Origin: Diploptera punctata
Taxonomy: Eukaryota; Arthropoda; Insecta; Blattodea; Blaberidae
Assembly: GCA_030220185.1 (NCBI GenBank)
Contig: JASPKZ010009677.1
Coordinates: 57,057-121,056 of the forward strand
Reading direction: 5' to 3'
DNA length: 64,000 nt
Of the stretch, positions 11,701 through 26,700 are shown piece after piece. The stretch's first letter is position 1. Every line of letters starts with the position of its first letter. The position numbers and the translations under genes are program-made. The notes below the pieces were generated by a model that was not told the origin of the DNA, did no database searches, and saw nothing but the letters and a program-made list of their open reading frames with translations.

Positions 11701-14700
11701 CTAATTAAAGTATTATAATACTTATTATAATATCGCTTGAAGTTTTTCTTAATAAATATGGTGAATCCAGAGCCATCTTACCTCATAACTTACTGTGTTC
11801 TATTTGGAATGTTTTGATATGCCGTGCATACCGTTCAAAAACCATCAAATTCAAAATTTTTATATTCCCATGGAAAAAAATTTGATTTACAAGTTCTTCA
11901 GTCAGCCAAAAGATGGAGTGGGAGCTGGACATCCAGAGCCGACAAAATAACATTCAACAATCTGGAAAAGCTGACGATGGTATGCATGGCATATCGAAAC
12001 ATGTTCAAATAGAACACAATAATTTATAAATTAATGAGTCATTTTTTACATCTTACCTCATATTTTGTATTTTTTTTTAAAACACTAGTTCTTATGAAAG
12101 GAAGACAAAGTAAACAAGAAACAACTGCTGTATTCCCAGATTGCTGCTGCTACAACTAAGTAGTACACAGATTCATTTATATATTAATTAGTTTTTTGCT
12201 TAGGATAAACAAATAAAAAAATTAATAAACAAGACATCCAGAGTCATCTTACCTCAAAACTTATAGTGTTCTTCATAGTTAAATATGTTATTTCCCATAT
12301 TTCCAGGAAATTCTCGTATAAGACTTGAAAGCATAATAATAATCCCTTCGATTGGTTGCTGGCCAAAGGAAGGCAAGACCAGTGATGGGGCCTGCCATCT
12401 TATAGCCTCTGGTCAGGCTTTTCTGGAGAAGAAAAGAAAATAAAGGAAAAAGGAAGAAATGGAAGAAAGGAAAGACTCCCTAGCCCTTGGATGCCCTAAT
12501 AGCGTCGGGGTCGAAAAAACAAGAGTTAACCAAGAGAGGTTAGATAGTAAAGTTAAAAGAGTGCAAAACACAAGTAAGTGGAAGAAATGTTTTGCTCAGC
12601 TTGGCCACCTTGTGGTCGCCATCCACATATCCACTAGAACTTTGGCTAGACCAGTGTTGACCTATGGTAGTGAAGCATGGACACTAAAAAGACAACATGA
12701 AAGCAGAATAATGGCTCGTGAAATGAGATTCATGCGCAGAACAGCGGGCTACACCGGATGGGATCGGAAAAGGTACACCGATATCTTAAAAGAATTGAAG
12801 ACTACGCCAATTTTGGAATATATGGTTGGTTGGTTGGTATCTAATGTCGAGCACTTGATAATGAAATCATTCGCTCTCTTGCACTCCAATATTTAGTAGA
12901 AAACATGTTTGTTTTGGAGTACAATAAACTAGTTGTAACCGTTTAGTAGTAGGCACCACATGTGGTGGTTACATCACCCATAGAGAGAAAGTAAGCATAG
13001 GAAGGAAGGAGAAATGAACCCCTAGGCCTCGAATACTCTAATACCATCAGGGTCGAAAGAAACAAGAGGTCAGTCAAGGGAGACTGGATAGAAAAGTTGA
13101 AAGAGGGAATTGGTATGGGAAGGAGAAGTAATACCAATTCGGTCAAAAAAGAAAAACTCACCAAGCTGACCAGTGCTTGTTGGTGAGTAGCCCTTCCCTT
13201 TCGTTCATCATGCATAAGCATGATTACTAACAGCTGCACCACGAGAAGGTGAGGGATTGGACACTAGGTTACTGTCCAGGTCGGTTCCTTTAAGCCTTCA
13301 TATTAAACAGTACCAACTAAATTGGAAACACCATCCTGAAAGAATGAGTTCAAATCGGATCCCCAAAGCTGTTTATAATTATATATCTAGAGGACGAAGA
13401 TCTCTGGGCCATCCTATGAAACGCTGGAGGGAAAATTTTCTATAGGATCGTAACAGGCCTTGGCCTAATACTTGGAAGGAAGAAGAAGAAGAAGAATTTC
13501 CCATATTTAACTGTGAAGAACATAAGTTTTGAGGTAAGATGACTCTGAATTTGTTTGTTTATTCTAAGCAAATAATTGAATCTGTGTACTACTTAGTTGT
13601 AGCAGCAATCTGGGAATACAGCAGTTGTTTCTTTTTTACTTTGTCTTGCTTTCCTAAGAACTAGTGCTAGGTTTTGAGATGTAAGTAAAATGTTTTTATT
13701 TTTATATCTCTGCAGGGATTGAACTTGGAATAGCAGAGACTACTCTTTATGAAAGCCATCGCTCAAAGTACTGGTTAGAATACAGTTGCTCAAATTAAAA
13801 CCGATGCCAATTCAATTGGAGACTTGGGTTTAGTGGCAGAACAAAGTCGTAGTAATCAGCGCATGATGTTCCAGCCTGCCAAACTCACTGTTCAGAGTGT
13901 TTTCAGCAAGCTCAAAGATATTGCACAAAAGTCAGGCCAAGCAGTAAGTATATTAAATGAATGTTGGGAAGTAAACATTATGAGGTATAATCATTAAAAT
14001 TCATCGGAGAACATATTGTTTAAACAACTCACCTCATAGGATTCATGCTTCCATGATATCACGATTTCAAACATAGTCATGTTCATCTTCAGCCATAACT
14101 CCGACTGACGAAATTCTTCGGCCATCAACTATTCTGTTGTCGCCATCTTCAGTGCTTGCCATCCGTGGTTGAATTTATGAACCGAAATCAATGTAATTTC
14201 GTTGGGGATATCAAAATTCATTGATCGATATTTTTGTTTTTCTGAATGTATATTTTTTCCCAAAACTTGTCAATTCCAAAGGTTTCTCTACTTGTTTTAA
14301 AAAGTTTAGCTCTCTTCCAATTTTATGATGTTCTAATAAACTATGTGCAGCAATTGCAGATTTTCAATTTCACAATTTTTAATATTTCTGAAATGTTCTT
14401 TTGTCCGAATTTCTAAATTAGGATTGTTTAACACTATAAAACTTTATTGATATATTTAGTAAAGGAACTCATACAGATAATTACATTAAATCATCAGGCT
14501 TCAATCACATTGCTTAAAGCATGCAATGTTCAATAGCTTAATTACAGATTGACAAATGTACCATTAAACGAAGAAAAATTTCAACAAAGAGTTTAAACAT
14601 ATCTTAAACACTGCTAGATTAAATGGTTTTGATAAAGAATTAATTATAAATAAGTTGAAGAAATTCAAACACAAAAAAAGACTTAATGAATATACTACTC

Positions 14701-17700
14701 TACAAAATTGCAAAGAAAAGAAAAAAATACAAGAAAATTACTTACCATCCTGAAATGCATAGGAAATTTCAAATTTTTTTGACAAATACAACTTTTCTTT
14801 GGCACCAATAAATAAATTTAGTCTGGGTAATCTTCTAAGTACCAATAAAAAAGTCAATGTTCCAGACAGTAAGAAATCTGGAATTTATCAAATAAATTGT
14901 GAAGATTGCAATAAAGTTTAGTAGGAAAAAACAAAAAGGAATTTGGAAATTCGGACAAAAAGAACATTTCAGAAATATTAAAAATGTGAAATTGAAAAAT
15001 CTGCAATTGCTGCACATAGTTTATTAGAACATCATAAAATTGGAAGAGAAGCTAAACTTTAAAACAAGTAGAGAAACCTTTGGAATTGACAGTTTGGGAA
15101 AAAAATACATTCAGAAGAAAAACAAAAATAGATCAATGAATTTTGATATCCCCAACGAAATTACATTGATTTCGAAGTTCATAAATTCAACCACGGATGG
15201 CAGCACTGAAGATGGCGACAATAGAATAGTTGACGGCCGAAGAATTTCGTCAGTCGGAGTTATGGCTGAAGATGAACATGACTATGTTTGAAATCGCGAT
15301 ATCATGGAAGCATGAATCCTATGAGGTGAGTTGTTTAAACAATATGTTCTCCGATGAATTTTAACAAGCAGTAAGTATTCACCTCGTATCCAGTCTTCTA
15401 ATTAGACTGCAGGTTTAAAGCCTGGGCAGCTTCATCTTCAGTAATTTCTCGTTGACTGATGTTATGTTAATCAGAAGAACTACTACTTCTTCCCTCTGTT
15501 GGTGGACCGATAAACCTCCGGATCTAATCAGAATCCGCAGGAATGTCGAAATTCATAAGTTTATCTTTCTTGTTTTTTTGAATGTGCATTTTTTCCCAAA
15601 CTGTGACTTCTTTTTTGTTCTATTTATTTTATTAGACTGGCTTTTGAATGTATTAATTAAACAAATAGAAAGACAAAAAGAACTCATGGTTTGGGAAAAA
15701 ATCCACATTCAAAAAAACTTGAAAGAAAAACTTATGAACTTCGAAATTCCCGTGGATTCTGATTGGATCTGGAGGTTTATCAGTCCACCAACAGAGGGAA
15801 GAAGAAGTAGTTCTTCTGATCGACGAGAAGTTACTGAAGATGAAGCTGCCTAGGTTTTGAAACCGCGGTCTAATTAGAAGACAGGATATGAGGAGAGGTA
15901 TGAAACATTTTAATTTAATCTTAAATTAAACCTCATAGTAATTTTTTACTATAAAAGTTGAGTAAGTATTTACTTGTATAATTGTAAATAATCAGTTAAA
16001 CTGAAGAGAAGTACAGAATCCGGGGATTCTATACCATCATGATATCTATATAAATTCAAATAAAAAACTGAAACACACCCAATTTATTATTCCAGTATGT
16101 AAATAATTAATTGAGAGAAATATATTTGTTGACTTTTTCCCAAAAAAAGTGAGAAATGCCTTAAAATGAAGTGACAAGTTGAGCTGAAAGTAACCTAAAA
16201 TCAGCATATTTGCAATGTAAAACATATATTGGTCATTGCTCAGACAGTGTAGTCAACTTATCACAAAACTTGCTAACAAGTAACTGAACGCTAAACTAAT
16301 CTGATGTACACTAACTCACTCATTTTCTCATACTAACTTACCCAAACTAACGCTAACTTGACCATTTTCTCACCCTAACTTACCCATTAATATAGGTGGA
16401 CTCCTGGGTTAGAATCCCCTTGTATTTGAGTATATATGTTGGCAGTTGGTTCTAGAGGGAACATGTGTTACAACATTGGCCAACATGATGCTAGCATTCA
16501 CTTGTTTTCCAATTACATATTCACAGGTCACATTGGCATAGAATAGCCCAGAATCCTACTATGGCACTATTAAATTTATAACCAAATTACATGATGTGAC
16601 ACCCCACAACTCTTTGATTTTGAATTCTGTGTTTCTAGAAATAATTGATTTCCTGTTTTTAAATTTACACAAATAATTATTTTGATTATATTATTTTGAG
16701 TCTGTTTATCTTACCCAATATTAATGTTGATTTGTTCTTGAACATGTTTCGATTGGATATCAATCATCTTCAGCATCTTGCCCAGACAGAATAGTTTTGA
16801 AACATATTTAAGAACAAATCAACATTAATATTGAGGTAAGATGATCAGACTAAAAATAATATAATTAAAATAACCTCAAAATATCACTTCCTAAAATTAA
16901 ATATTAACATATGTTCAACAAAAACAACTGTAAGAGGTAAGAATGAACAGACAAAATGTTTTAATTACCCCATAATATACTTATAGTTAAATATGGACAC
17001 TCACACAAAGGAACATTTTAGAAATATTAAAAATTGTGAAATTGAAAAATCAGCTATTGCAGCACATAGTTTGTTGGAGAATCATAAAATTGAAAAAGAG
17101 GCCCAACTTTTAAAACATTTGGAAAAACCTTTAGAATTGACAATTTGGGAGAAGATATATATTCAGAAGAACAAATTTAGATCCTTGAATTTTGAGATTC
17201 CTGATGAACGTGACCTCATCTCGAAGTTCATCAAAACTGCCAGATGGCAACGTTATTGATGGAGATTCCAACAAAAAGCCACTAGTCATAATGTCGGTTG
17301 AAAATGAGAGAGATGTTTCTCTTGAAAACTAGTTCTCGTGTTTAAAGAAAATATGAAATATAAGGTAAGATGTAAAAAAAAAATAAAAATAAAAAAATGA
17401 CTCATTAATTTACCCCATAATATAACTCGTAATAATTAAAATAAACCTTGTAGTGTCACTTCCTTTAAATATTAAATAAATAAAGGAAGATTATAAAACT
17501 TTAAATGAAACTAACTATCTCACTGGCCCTAACAAATCCATAGGTTCATGGCCATGCAGACATAAGCTCTCCATATGTCCCTATCATGAGCTAATGTTCT
17601 CCAATCATTCCCTGTATATTCCTCAAATCATGGTTAATGTTATTCTCCCACTTCATTCTTGGTCTACCAACTGGGTGTTTTTCCTCAGGTTTTCCTACAA

Positions 17701-20700
17701 GATGCTTCCATGCATCTCTTTCATTCCCCATTCGTGCCACATATCCTGCTCATTGCAGTCTATGAGACTTAACTGTTTTTATTATATCTGGCTTCCTATA
17801 AAGACCATGTAGCTCACTGTTATGTAGTCTTTTCCATTCACATGTCTGTTAATCTCTTTGTTTGGTCCAAAAATTTCATTACGAACTTTCTTATCAGATA
17901 CTCGTAATCACCTCTCCTGCCTTGAATCATTATTTAAGAGTTCTAGCTAGTATAAGGTCATCCATCCCCCTGCAAGTTACATTGTTTTAAAAAAAACATT
18001 AAATTGACAAATTTTAAGTGATGTTATATTAAAATTAATGTTGGAAAGTAAACATTATGAGGTTATATCATTAATATTGAGTGGAGAACATATTTTTAAT
18101 AACTCATCTCATACAATTTCAAATTTATTTGAGCCCATTGGTTTCAAAAGAATTTTTCATTCATCTTCATACATTGACTGAAGATGAATGAAAAATTAAT
18201 TCGAAACCAATGGTCTCAAATAAATTTGAAATTGTATGAGATGAGTTATTAAAAATATGTTCTCAACTCAATATTAATTTAAGTGATGTGTTTGTATTTT
18301 CAGGCAATGGCAAAGAAGGTAGATAATATCCAGGCAATGTTTGTTGCTTGTAGATACTCAGAAGCCAGGTATCTGATTCGGTCTTTGGCAGGTAAATTGC
18401 GCATTGGTTTAGCTGAACAATCTGTACTTCAGGTGAGCTATCATGGTTATAGCAATTTATCATTTAATTTCTTTAACTTATTGTCTTACATGTGAATTGA
18501 ACATAGCCTAGGTTTTAAAAACTTTTTTGATATTTCATCTTTTCCTATGGCAGATATGTCCATGATGTTTTGATCTTTTGCGGTCCCCCAAAATCATATG
18601 GCCATCATCATCATTATTATCACCATCCTTCACCAGTGTGGAAAGCAATGGGAAGCTACCACACCTACAATTCCCTAGAAAAGCTGCAAGCATAGCATGA
18701 AAATGCTATGATTGCAGTGAAGGATCTGCCTTTGGGCAGAATTACTATGGATGGATGATCTTTTGATGTTAATTTCTCAGCTATTGTTGGAAGACTGGCA
18801 TATCACTGCGAATGACCCCCATAAAGAGTGTTTGAAAAGTGATAGTCGAAAATTAGGGATGGGAAGTAAAAATGAAGTTTCACAAACATGCATCCAGAAA
18901 TGAACCGATTACAGCACATTTTTGTTGGTTGGGGCTTGTTAAATACTAAGTAGTAATTACAACAGAAGCAGCAAAAATTTATCAGTCACGAGACAAGAAT
19001 AACATTCAAGTGGTGAAAAAATACAACCACATGAGCTCCATTAAATATTGGTCTGCAATATTTTTTATATTTGAGGAGAAAAATTTTCGCCTAGACCGAG
19101 ACTCGAACCCGGGACCCTTGGCTTTCCGGGCCAAGTGCTCTACCAACTGAGCTACCGAGGCGAGTTGCGAACTAGACGCAAATTTTTCTCTTATATACAT
19201 TGTAATTCCCTCGTGCCAAATGCTTGAAACCGTAGCTTCTATCTTTGCAAATGGCGGCTTCTTAGTTAAGAAGACATTTATTGGGAATTTAACACTACTT
19301 TATAAAGCCAGTAGGGCTTCTATTGACAATTTTATTATTAATTTAACACTTCTCTTTGAAGGATAAATTATATTTGAAGAGAAAAATTTTCGTCTAGACC
19401 GAGACTTGAACCTGGGACCCTTGGCTTTCTGGGTCAAGTGCTCTACCAACTGAGCTACCGAGGCGAGTTGCGAACTAGATGCAAATTTTTCTCTTATATA
19501 CATTGTAATTCCCTCGTGCCAAATGCTTGAAACCGTAGCTTCTATCTTTGCAAATGGCGGCTTCTTAGTTAAGAAGACATTTATTGGGAATTTAACACCA
19601 CTTTATAAAGCCAGTAGGGCTTCTATTGACAATTTTATTATTAATTTAACACTTCTCTTTGAAGGATAAATTATATTTGAAGAGAAAAATTTTCGTCTAG
19701 ACCGAGACTCGAACCTGGGACCCTTGGCTTTCTGGGTCAAGTGCTCTACCAACTGAGCTACTGAAGCGAGTTGCGAACTAGATGCAAATTTTTCTCTTAT
19801 ATACATTGTAATTCCCTCGTGCCAAATGCTTGAAACCGTAGCTTCTATCTTTGCAAATGGCGGCTTCTTAGTTAAGAAGACATTTATTGGGAATTTAACA
19901 CTACTTTATAAAGCCAGTAGGGCTTCTATTGACAATTTTATTATTAATTTAACACTTCTCTTTGAAGGATAAATTATATTTGAAGAGAAAAATTTTCGTC
20001 TAGACTGAGACTCGAACCCGGGACCCTTGGCTTTCTGGGTCAAGTGCTCTACCAACTGAGCTACCGAGGCGAGTTGCAATCTAGATGCAAATTTTTCTCT
20101 TATATACATTGTAATTCCCTCGCGCCAATTACTTGAAACCATTGCTTCTATCTTTGCAAATGGCGGCTTCTTAGTTAAGAAGACATTTATTGGGAATATA
20201 ACACACTTCAATGAGAAGTGTTAAATTAATAATAAAATCGTCAATTGGTCTGCAAATTAACTGTTCATGAGATTCACCACTTTACAAGTGCTTGTTACTT
20301 AGGTCCATATCTCTACTCTAAAGTTTTGATTGACTTCTGATTTGTTTATGAATGTGTACTAATTTTCCTTCTCCTCTTGCTGCGCAATTTAATGAATCCA
20401 CGTTTACTGGAACTTTTTTGCTTTTCTTCATTTTTAATTCTCATACCTACATTTTGGACCATCAGTTTTAAAACATCCTGTATATTTTAAAACTACATGG
20501 CACGACAGTCCTAGAAGGCCCTTGACCTACCAGCTGGCTGCTTGCCTCACATCCACATGTAGATTCATGATCACAGAGGTAGATTATCATCCAGCCAGTG
20601 TAGGGGTCAGTATGTCAGGTCCCCAGCTGTTACAGCTGGTTTTCTCAAACTGGAGCTGCTACTTATTATAGCTATCCAAGTGCCTCATAATGGTGGGCAC

Positions 20701-23700
20701 TGGTCCCATACTGGCCAAAATTTCATGAGAAAGTTTCTTTCCTCCATGGAGACCTGACCAGTGCAAGTCCTGTAGCTCTGCGCCAGGACATCCTGCTTAA
20801 CTACTTGGCTACGGCGCAGGACCTTGTATATTTTAACTATTGCCAATTTATGGATTGCTGGATTCAGATAGGCTTCTATATCATTTAGCTTTAAATATGC
20901 CTGAAACACACAAAAACTCCACATTTTTAAAAAATTATTTTGAGAATTTGTTTCTGTCCAGTTGGTTAAGTATAGAAGGGCTCTGATTTATTATCTGGTT
21001 TATCATTTTTTTCTCTTCTTTTTTGTTCATTGAAACTAGAGGCCATGTTCTATTAAGTTGTAAGTTCTCTTTACTTAAAATATTTTTGTGTTTGGATATT
21101 TTTAAGAGCTTTCATATGGTTTTAAGCGGAGATATGAAGTGTTAGACATAAGTTACTTCTTGTAGAGAAACTTCAGTCCAGTACTTCCTAAACTTTCTGA
21201 TATATTGTTTTCTCCATGTTACCAGAATTTTTCATGGCACTCTCTTACAATTACAATAGAAAATTTGATTATTTCACCACTTGGATTATGTGGAATTTCA
21301 GTGAAAATATTGTAATATTGTAGTATAGATCGATGGGATGAGGTATGTTTCATCATCATTCATGGTGTAAACTAGCAACAATATGTAATATTTTATGTAG
21401 TATTTTTGCTATAGAATATATGTGGGTTTAACCTTAGCAATCCCTAAAAAAATAGGATATATTACTGTGCAGTGAATAGGGAAAGCCTAGCCCAAAAGCC
21501 CAATGGAGAACGACAAGTAAACAAAGAAGAGCCAAATTGTGTATGATATTTACATTTAATAATAGAGTAAACATTGATTACAATAAATTTTAAATTTGAA
21601 GAGAAAAAATTTTCATCCAGACCAGGAACCCAAACCCGGGACCTTTGGTTTACTGTATCAATGCTCTTAGAAACTGAGCTCCCAGGGTGAGTTCCAATCG
21701 AGATACATATTTTTCTCTTATATACATTGTAATTCCCGCACACCAAATGCTTGAAGCTGTGGCTTCATCTATGCAAATGGCAGCTTCTTGATTAAGAAGA
21801 CTTATTATATTGATTACAATAATTTAGTTGTGTACATTCATTTACTTATTTCATCATGGTAACAGCTTTAGCTTCTTAACATTAATTTAATTAGGAGATA
21901 TACTTAAAATAATAACATGAAAGAAAATAATATTTACAAACCTAGAAATAATACGTGTCTGCAAAGAATACAGTAAGATTTCTCAATCATAGTCCTCTCA
22001 AACAGAATATATCTTATAACAGAAATATATAAACTTTGGTTGAGGTGAGAGATAAAAAATATTTTCTCCAACTCATTCATAAATTGAAAATATCTCATAG
22101 TTTTAAGATACAATAGGAAGTAACATTAAGAGGTTTATTTAATAATTAAGATAGTGTTATAGTGTTATCTTAATTATACCTCATACTTAAGATAAATTAA
22201 AATGTTTCATATCTCTCCTCATAATTAGTCTTCTAAGTAGATCACGATTTCAGGGTCTTGGCAACCCCATCCTCAGTACACTTATGCCGACTGATGTTAT
22301 GTCGATTGGAAGAACCATTTCTCCTTCCCTCCTATTGGTGGAACCAATGAATCTTACGGATAAAGTAAAAATCCGCAGGAATTTCGAATATCCGAAATTT
22401 GCGATACTACTTAGAAGATTTAATTATGAGGAGAGGTATGAAACATTTTAATTTGTCGTAAATTAAACCTCATAGTTATAAAATGTATTGATTAACAATT
22501 CATTACATATTACAATGAGAAAAAAAAAAAAAAAAAAAAAAAATTTAGATACTGGATCCTATTACAAAACAAAAACAAAACAAAATGTGTTATACATCCA
22601 CACTGGAACCAAACCAACAGACCCTAGGCTGTCTCAACTTAATCCGTTCCTGAAGTAGACTGCTTTTACAGCACTTCTGCATATGACATCACACGACAGG
22701 AAGGGAAAGGAATCATGCTAACAGAGATGGAAACAGGGCCGGTTGATATACAGGCACATTTACAAACCAACCTGAACCATCATGATTCAATATTCTGTAG
22801 CTTCCCCATTATTAGCTCACAGTGCACCCCAGTTTGGGAAGCACAGGATTAGTCTATCAAATTAAGTAAACAATATTTTAAATTTGAAATACAATACATC
22901 AGTTTTGGAAAAGTATTGTTCAAGTGAAAGCGGCTCTGTGGTGCAAGCAGTTAGACACTTGTCTCTCACCGCTGGGGTCCCGAGATTGAGTCTTGGTCAC
23001 TCCATATGGGTGTCATAGTGGATGAAACGGAAGTTGGGCAGGTTTTTCACAGGTTTCTCCCGTTTTTCTCTGCCACAATTTCATTCCATCATTTCTCCAT
23101 TTTCATCTCATCCATTTCGTTTCCTTTCGTTCATCTGCTCCTGTGATGATGTGTCAGGTGTGGTCGACCGACACCCTTGTCATTAACAGACCTCTATATA
23201 AGGGCCTCATCTCATCCCTCGACCCGACCCTGAGTTGGATACGAGTTGAGAATATTTATATTTTTGTTCAAGTGAATAAAAGAGATTTCTTTACTCATGT
23301 GGAAATTAACAGTTTAACTGTCGTGCATATCAAATCTGCTCATAACTAAAATAGGTCTTGTTTTACTAAAGAAGAACTAGTTTCTAAGTTCTACTAAAGA
23401 AAGTGATTACTTGATTGTGTATCCATTTCTCTAACTATTCATGGAGGAGAAGTGATTTGTGGAACAACATTGGTTAATGTTAAAGAAGAAGAAGCAAAAT
23501 AAAGTAGTGGACATAGTATGATCCACACAAATATTAGTGCATATCGATGATTGAATTTATAACATTGTCCTATAATATAATAAATAGCATTTTTATAATT
23601 GCAGAGATTAATTCTCGATATTGTTATGCAAAGATTTTCCTGTTGGTTACAGGCACTTGCACAGGCATGTGCAATGACACCACCAAATCAAACCTACCCT

Positions 23701-26700
23701 CCTGAAGTTGTTAATGCAACTAAAGGTCTATCTTCAGATGCTTTCAAGAGTAGAATTGAAGAAGAAGCCCTTGTACTGAAGACAACATATTGGTAAGATC
23801 TAACATTTCTCTTAATATTTTTTATTTTATAAAACTCGAAAAAGAATTGAAGTTTTTAAAGGAAAATGTCTTATTTATTAAAAGTACACAAATATGATTA
23901 CACAAAATTAAACAATGATTAATTGTATATGTATATTATATTGAAAAGAATCGGCTGTGGTGGGCTAGTTGTTATGCTCCTTACCTCTGGTCCCGAGGGT
24001 CGCAGGTTTAAACCCAGCTGGGGTTGATGGATTTTTTAGAATGGAAAAATCCAAGGAGCAAGTCCTCTGGGAGTGACTTTAAGCCGTAGGTCCAGAGTCT
24101 GAAGATTTTCAGGTTCGTAAAAGATCCTTAAGTCTGAATAAAAAGGCCTCTAATTAAAAATTACCGAATTTTCCCGTCCTAGTACTACCTTGGTTTTCTA
24201 GATGTCAGTATGAGGCAGAATTCTGACCACGGGCCACTCAAATGACGTCTATACAAAAAGAAATGTTACTAAATTAGTATGGTTCAAAATCTTCCCTGTA
24301 AGGAGGAGAGTGTCTAAATCTCATTTAGGGAAACAAGGGCTTACAAGAATATAGAAAAGAAAACATAATAATATTCTTATCTCCACCTCTGGATCTCGAG
24401 TTCATGTCTCGATCATTCCATATGGGATTCGTGGTGGATGAATCACAGTCAGGGCAAGTTTTTCTCAGGGTTTCTCCCATTTTCCTCTGCGAAAAACTTT
24501 ATTCCATCACTTCTCCATACTCTTTCATCTATTTTAATTTAATTTCATATTCTGGTATGATAGAGTGACAGGGCTTGTCAGTCGGCATTCTCATGTATCA
24601 CAGAACTTCAGTAATAGCGAATTTACCTCATTTCATCCCTCGACCTGGCACTATGCCAGATATGATTAGTGGGTTTAATTACATTAAAATATATTAAATA
24701 TGTTTATTTAGAGAAAGAGAAAATTGACATAAACCAATGTAACAATCATCATTGCAAAGTTGATTGATGTTAGCATTACTATGTATCAAATAAGTTAAGG
24801 TTTCCAAACAAGATAGAGATGATTAAGGTAGAATTTTTTATCACTCACCTCATATTGTTCTTCTTATTTGACTATAAACTAGTTTCGGAACATAGTTTCT
24901 GTTCCATCCTCGGTATCGTCACAAGTATAATATTAAAAAAAACAAAATATGCATTCCTTGACAAATATTGGATAACAAATGAGTATTTAAAGAAAAATGC
25001 AATATCCTACAACAGTGAATCAGAAGTCCATTTCTGGTATCTCATCAGTCACTTTACTTGACCACTACAACTCAGTGGTATACTGATGCAAGTTAGGTAC
25101 CCTTTTCACACAAAATGATGTCTAGATGCAAATTAGAGAACATTTTATTGAAAATGTAAATGTCAAAGATATTCGACATGTGTCCTTTTCGAAATTTGCC
25201 CATTCAATTAGGATTTTAAGTAGAAAATTGTAACCTACAATAGCATTTATATATTAAATTTGGGAATTTTTAACATTATGAGGTTCAATTAATAATAATT
25301 AAATGAATCGTGATTGACAGTCGTGAAAACAGCTGATGATGACGACAACGTGTCGCCAATACTGCAGTGCTGTGTTTAAAAAAACATAGAAGTATGAGGT
25401 AAGAAGAAATCACGATTCATTTAGTTATTACAATAGCATTATTTTATTGAAGTCAAATGTTTGATTTTCAGAACTAACATGTTAACTCATTTGGTTTTTA
25501 ACCTCTATTTCCCAAATTAATTACAACACAGAAAAAATCTTTTGTGATATTCAATTGTAGTACAGTAAAACATAACAAAGAGATAAGACACATTGTCACC
25601 TGTTGAACTATTATAGGAAATATCACTATGAGGTTTTAATTAACAATTTAAAATAAAATTCTTTAGCCCTCACCTTATGTCCTGATTATTTTTTAGACAT
25701 AGATATAGGGTAAGGCGGAAAGACTTTTATTAAAGTAAAAAAAAAATTGTCCTATATTTTTTACCATCATTTTATATTTCTGAAAATGTGGTCTTCACTT
25801 GTAGTTCAGTACAGGAAAACAAAGCAACGAAATCATGATGTCATCTGTTATATACACATCATATGGATGTTAAGCCAATGGTGTGAAATTATGTTTTTTG
25901 TGTTTTATTTTGGAGAACCGGTTCAACTCCTTAAGTTCCATATCTCAAAATGTATTCTGGGTCTATTCTACAATAAGAATCAAATTAATCGTGAATTCTT
26001 CTTACCTCATACATCTGTGTTTTTAACACAGAACTGCAGTATCGGAAAAAACATCTTCCATCCTCAGTTGTTTTCACATTCTGTGTTAAAAAACATAGAG
26101 GTATGTATGAGGTAAGAAGAATTCAAGATTCATTTGATTCTTATTAAGAAAAACTTCATAATGTAAATATTCCCAAATTTAATAAATTAACTATTCGGCA
26201 ATTCCTCCAATTTTATCAGTTGGAATTCTGTGACATCTTGCATATTGATGGCAGGTAAGAGAAACACATTTATAAATTATTTTTAATTTTAGAAAATAAA
26301 TCTTTTTCTTGCAGTGAATGTCCAAACTACAATAAAATAATTCCAGTACTTCTTGAGAAGGGAATAAAAGCACTTCCTGAACATTGTCGATTAACTCCTG
26401 GGATACCTCTGAAACCCATGTTGGCACATCCAACTAAAGGAGTGCAGGAAGTACTGCAGCGATTTGAAAATCTCAAGTTTACATGTGAATGGAAGTATGA
26501 TGGAGAACGTGCACAAGTAAGTGTAACAACTAGGCACATGATGTTTGTTTAAATACATACATAACTTTTAAAACTGATGTATTTAATAATTCAATCTGGC
26601 ATACAAAGTTAAGTTGCATTCGTTCTTCCAATAAATAAAAAAACTGAAATTCATAAACCTATTTCTTCTTTATTTCTCTTCTTCTTAAGACCATATCTGT

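Larger units (their letters stand above)
13952..15364 (-). mobile_element. PLE with inverted ends, inserted at a LIG1 splice donor
   Basis: The left side starts with the full tail in inverse (ttgggaagtaaacattatg), then an inverted ribozyme and EN C-terminus to about 14420. The right part (14440-15364) runs in sense: degenerate RT end ([15 protein letters not shown]), EN (15040-15291) and a second ribozyme, ending without tail. By the tail rule the insertion is minus-oriented. TSD caagcagtaagtat (14 bp). Confidence 0.88.
16690..17480 (+). mobile_element. Cluster of three PLE fragments
   Basis: 16690-16910 is a hairpin of the ACATGT family with full tail. 16911-16985 is a short ACATATGT-family end. 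16987-17480 is an EN C-terminus with a TTGAAAA-type ribozyme-like end and tail (gtcacttccttta). Confidence 0.68.

Noticed and set aside
19089..20070. Four functional tRNA genes
   Set aside because: Cloverleaf is plausible but the acceptor stem is mismatched, the anticodon arm is irregular and the copies are part of a dispersed repeat with foldback flanks.
19006..20211. Four similar short ORFs starting [10 protein letters not shown] on the minus strand
   Set aside because: They read through the tRNA-like core and its flanks in every unit; this is an incidental frame in a repeat, not a protein family.
22519..22543. Poly(A) tail of a processed pseudogene
   Set aside because: Sequence upstream is a PLE tail and nothing resembling an mRNA precedes the A-run.
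23599..23652. Earlier start of the LIG1 exon at 23599
   Set aside because: The open frame extends upstream, but ligase homology and phase require the acceptor at 23652/23653.
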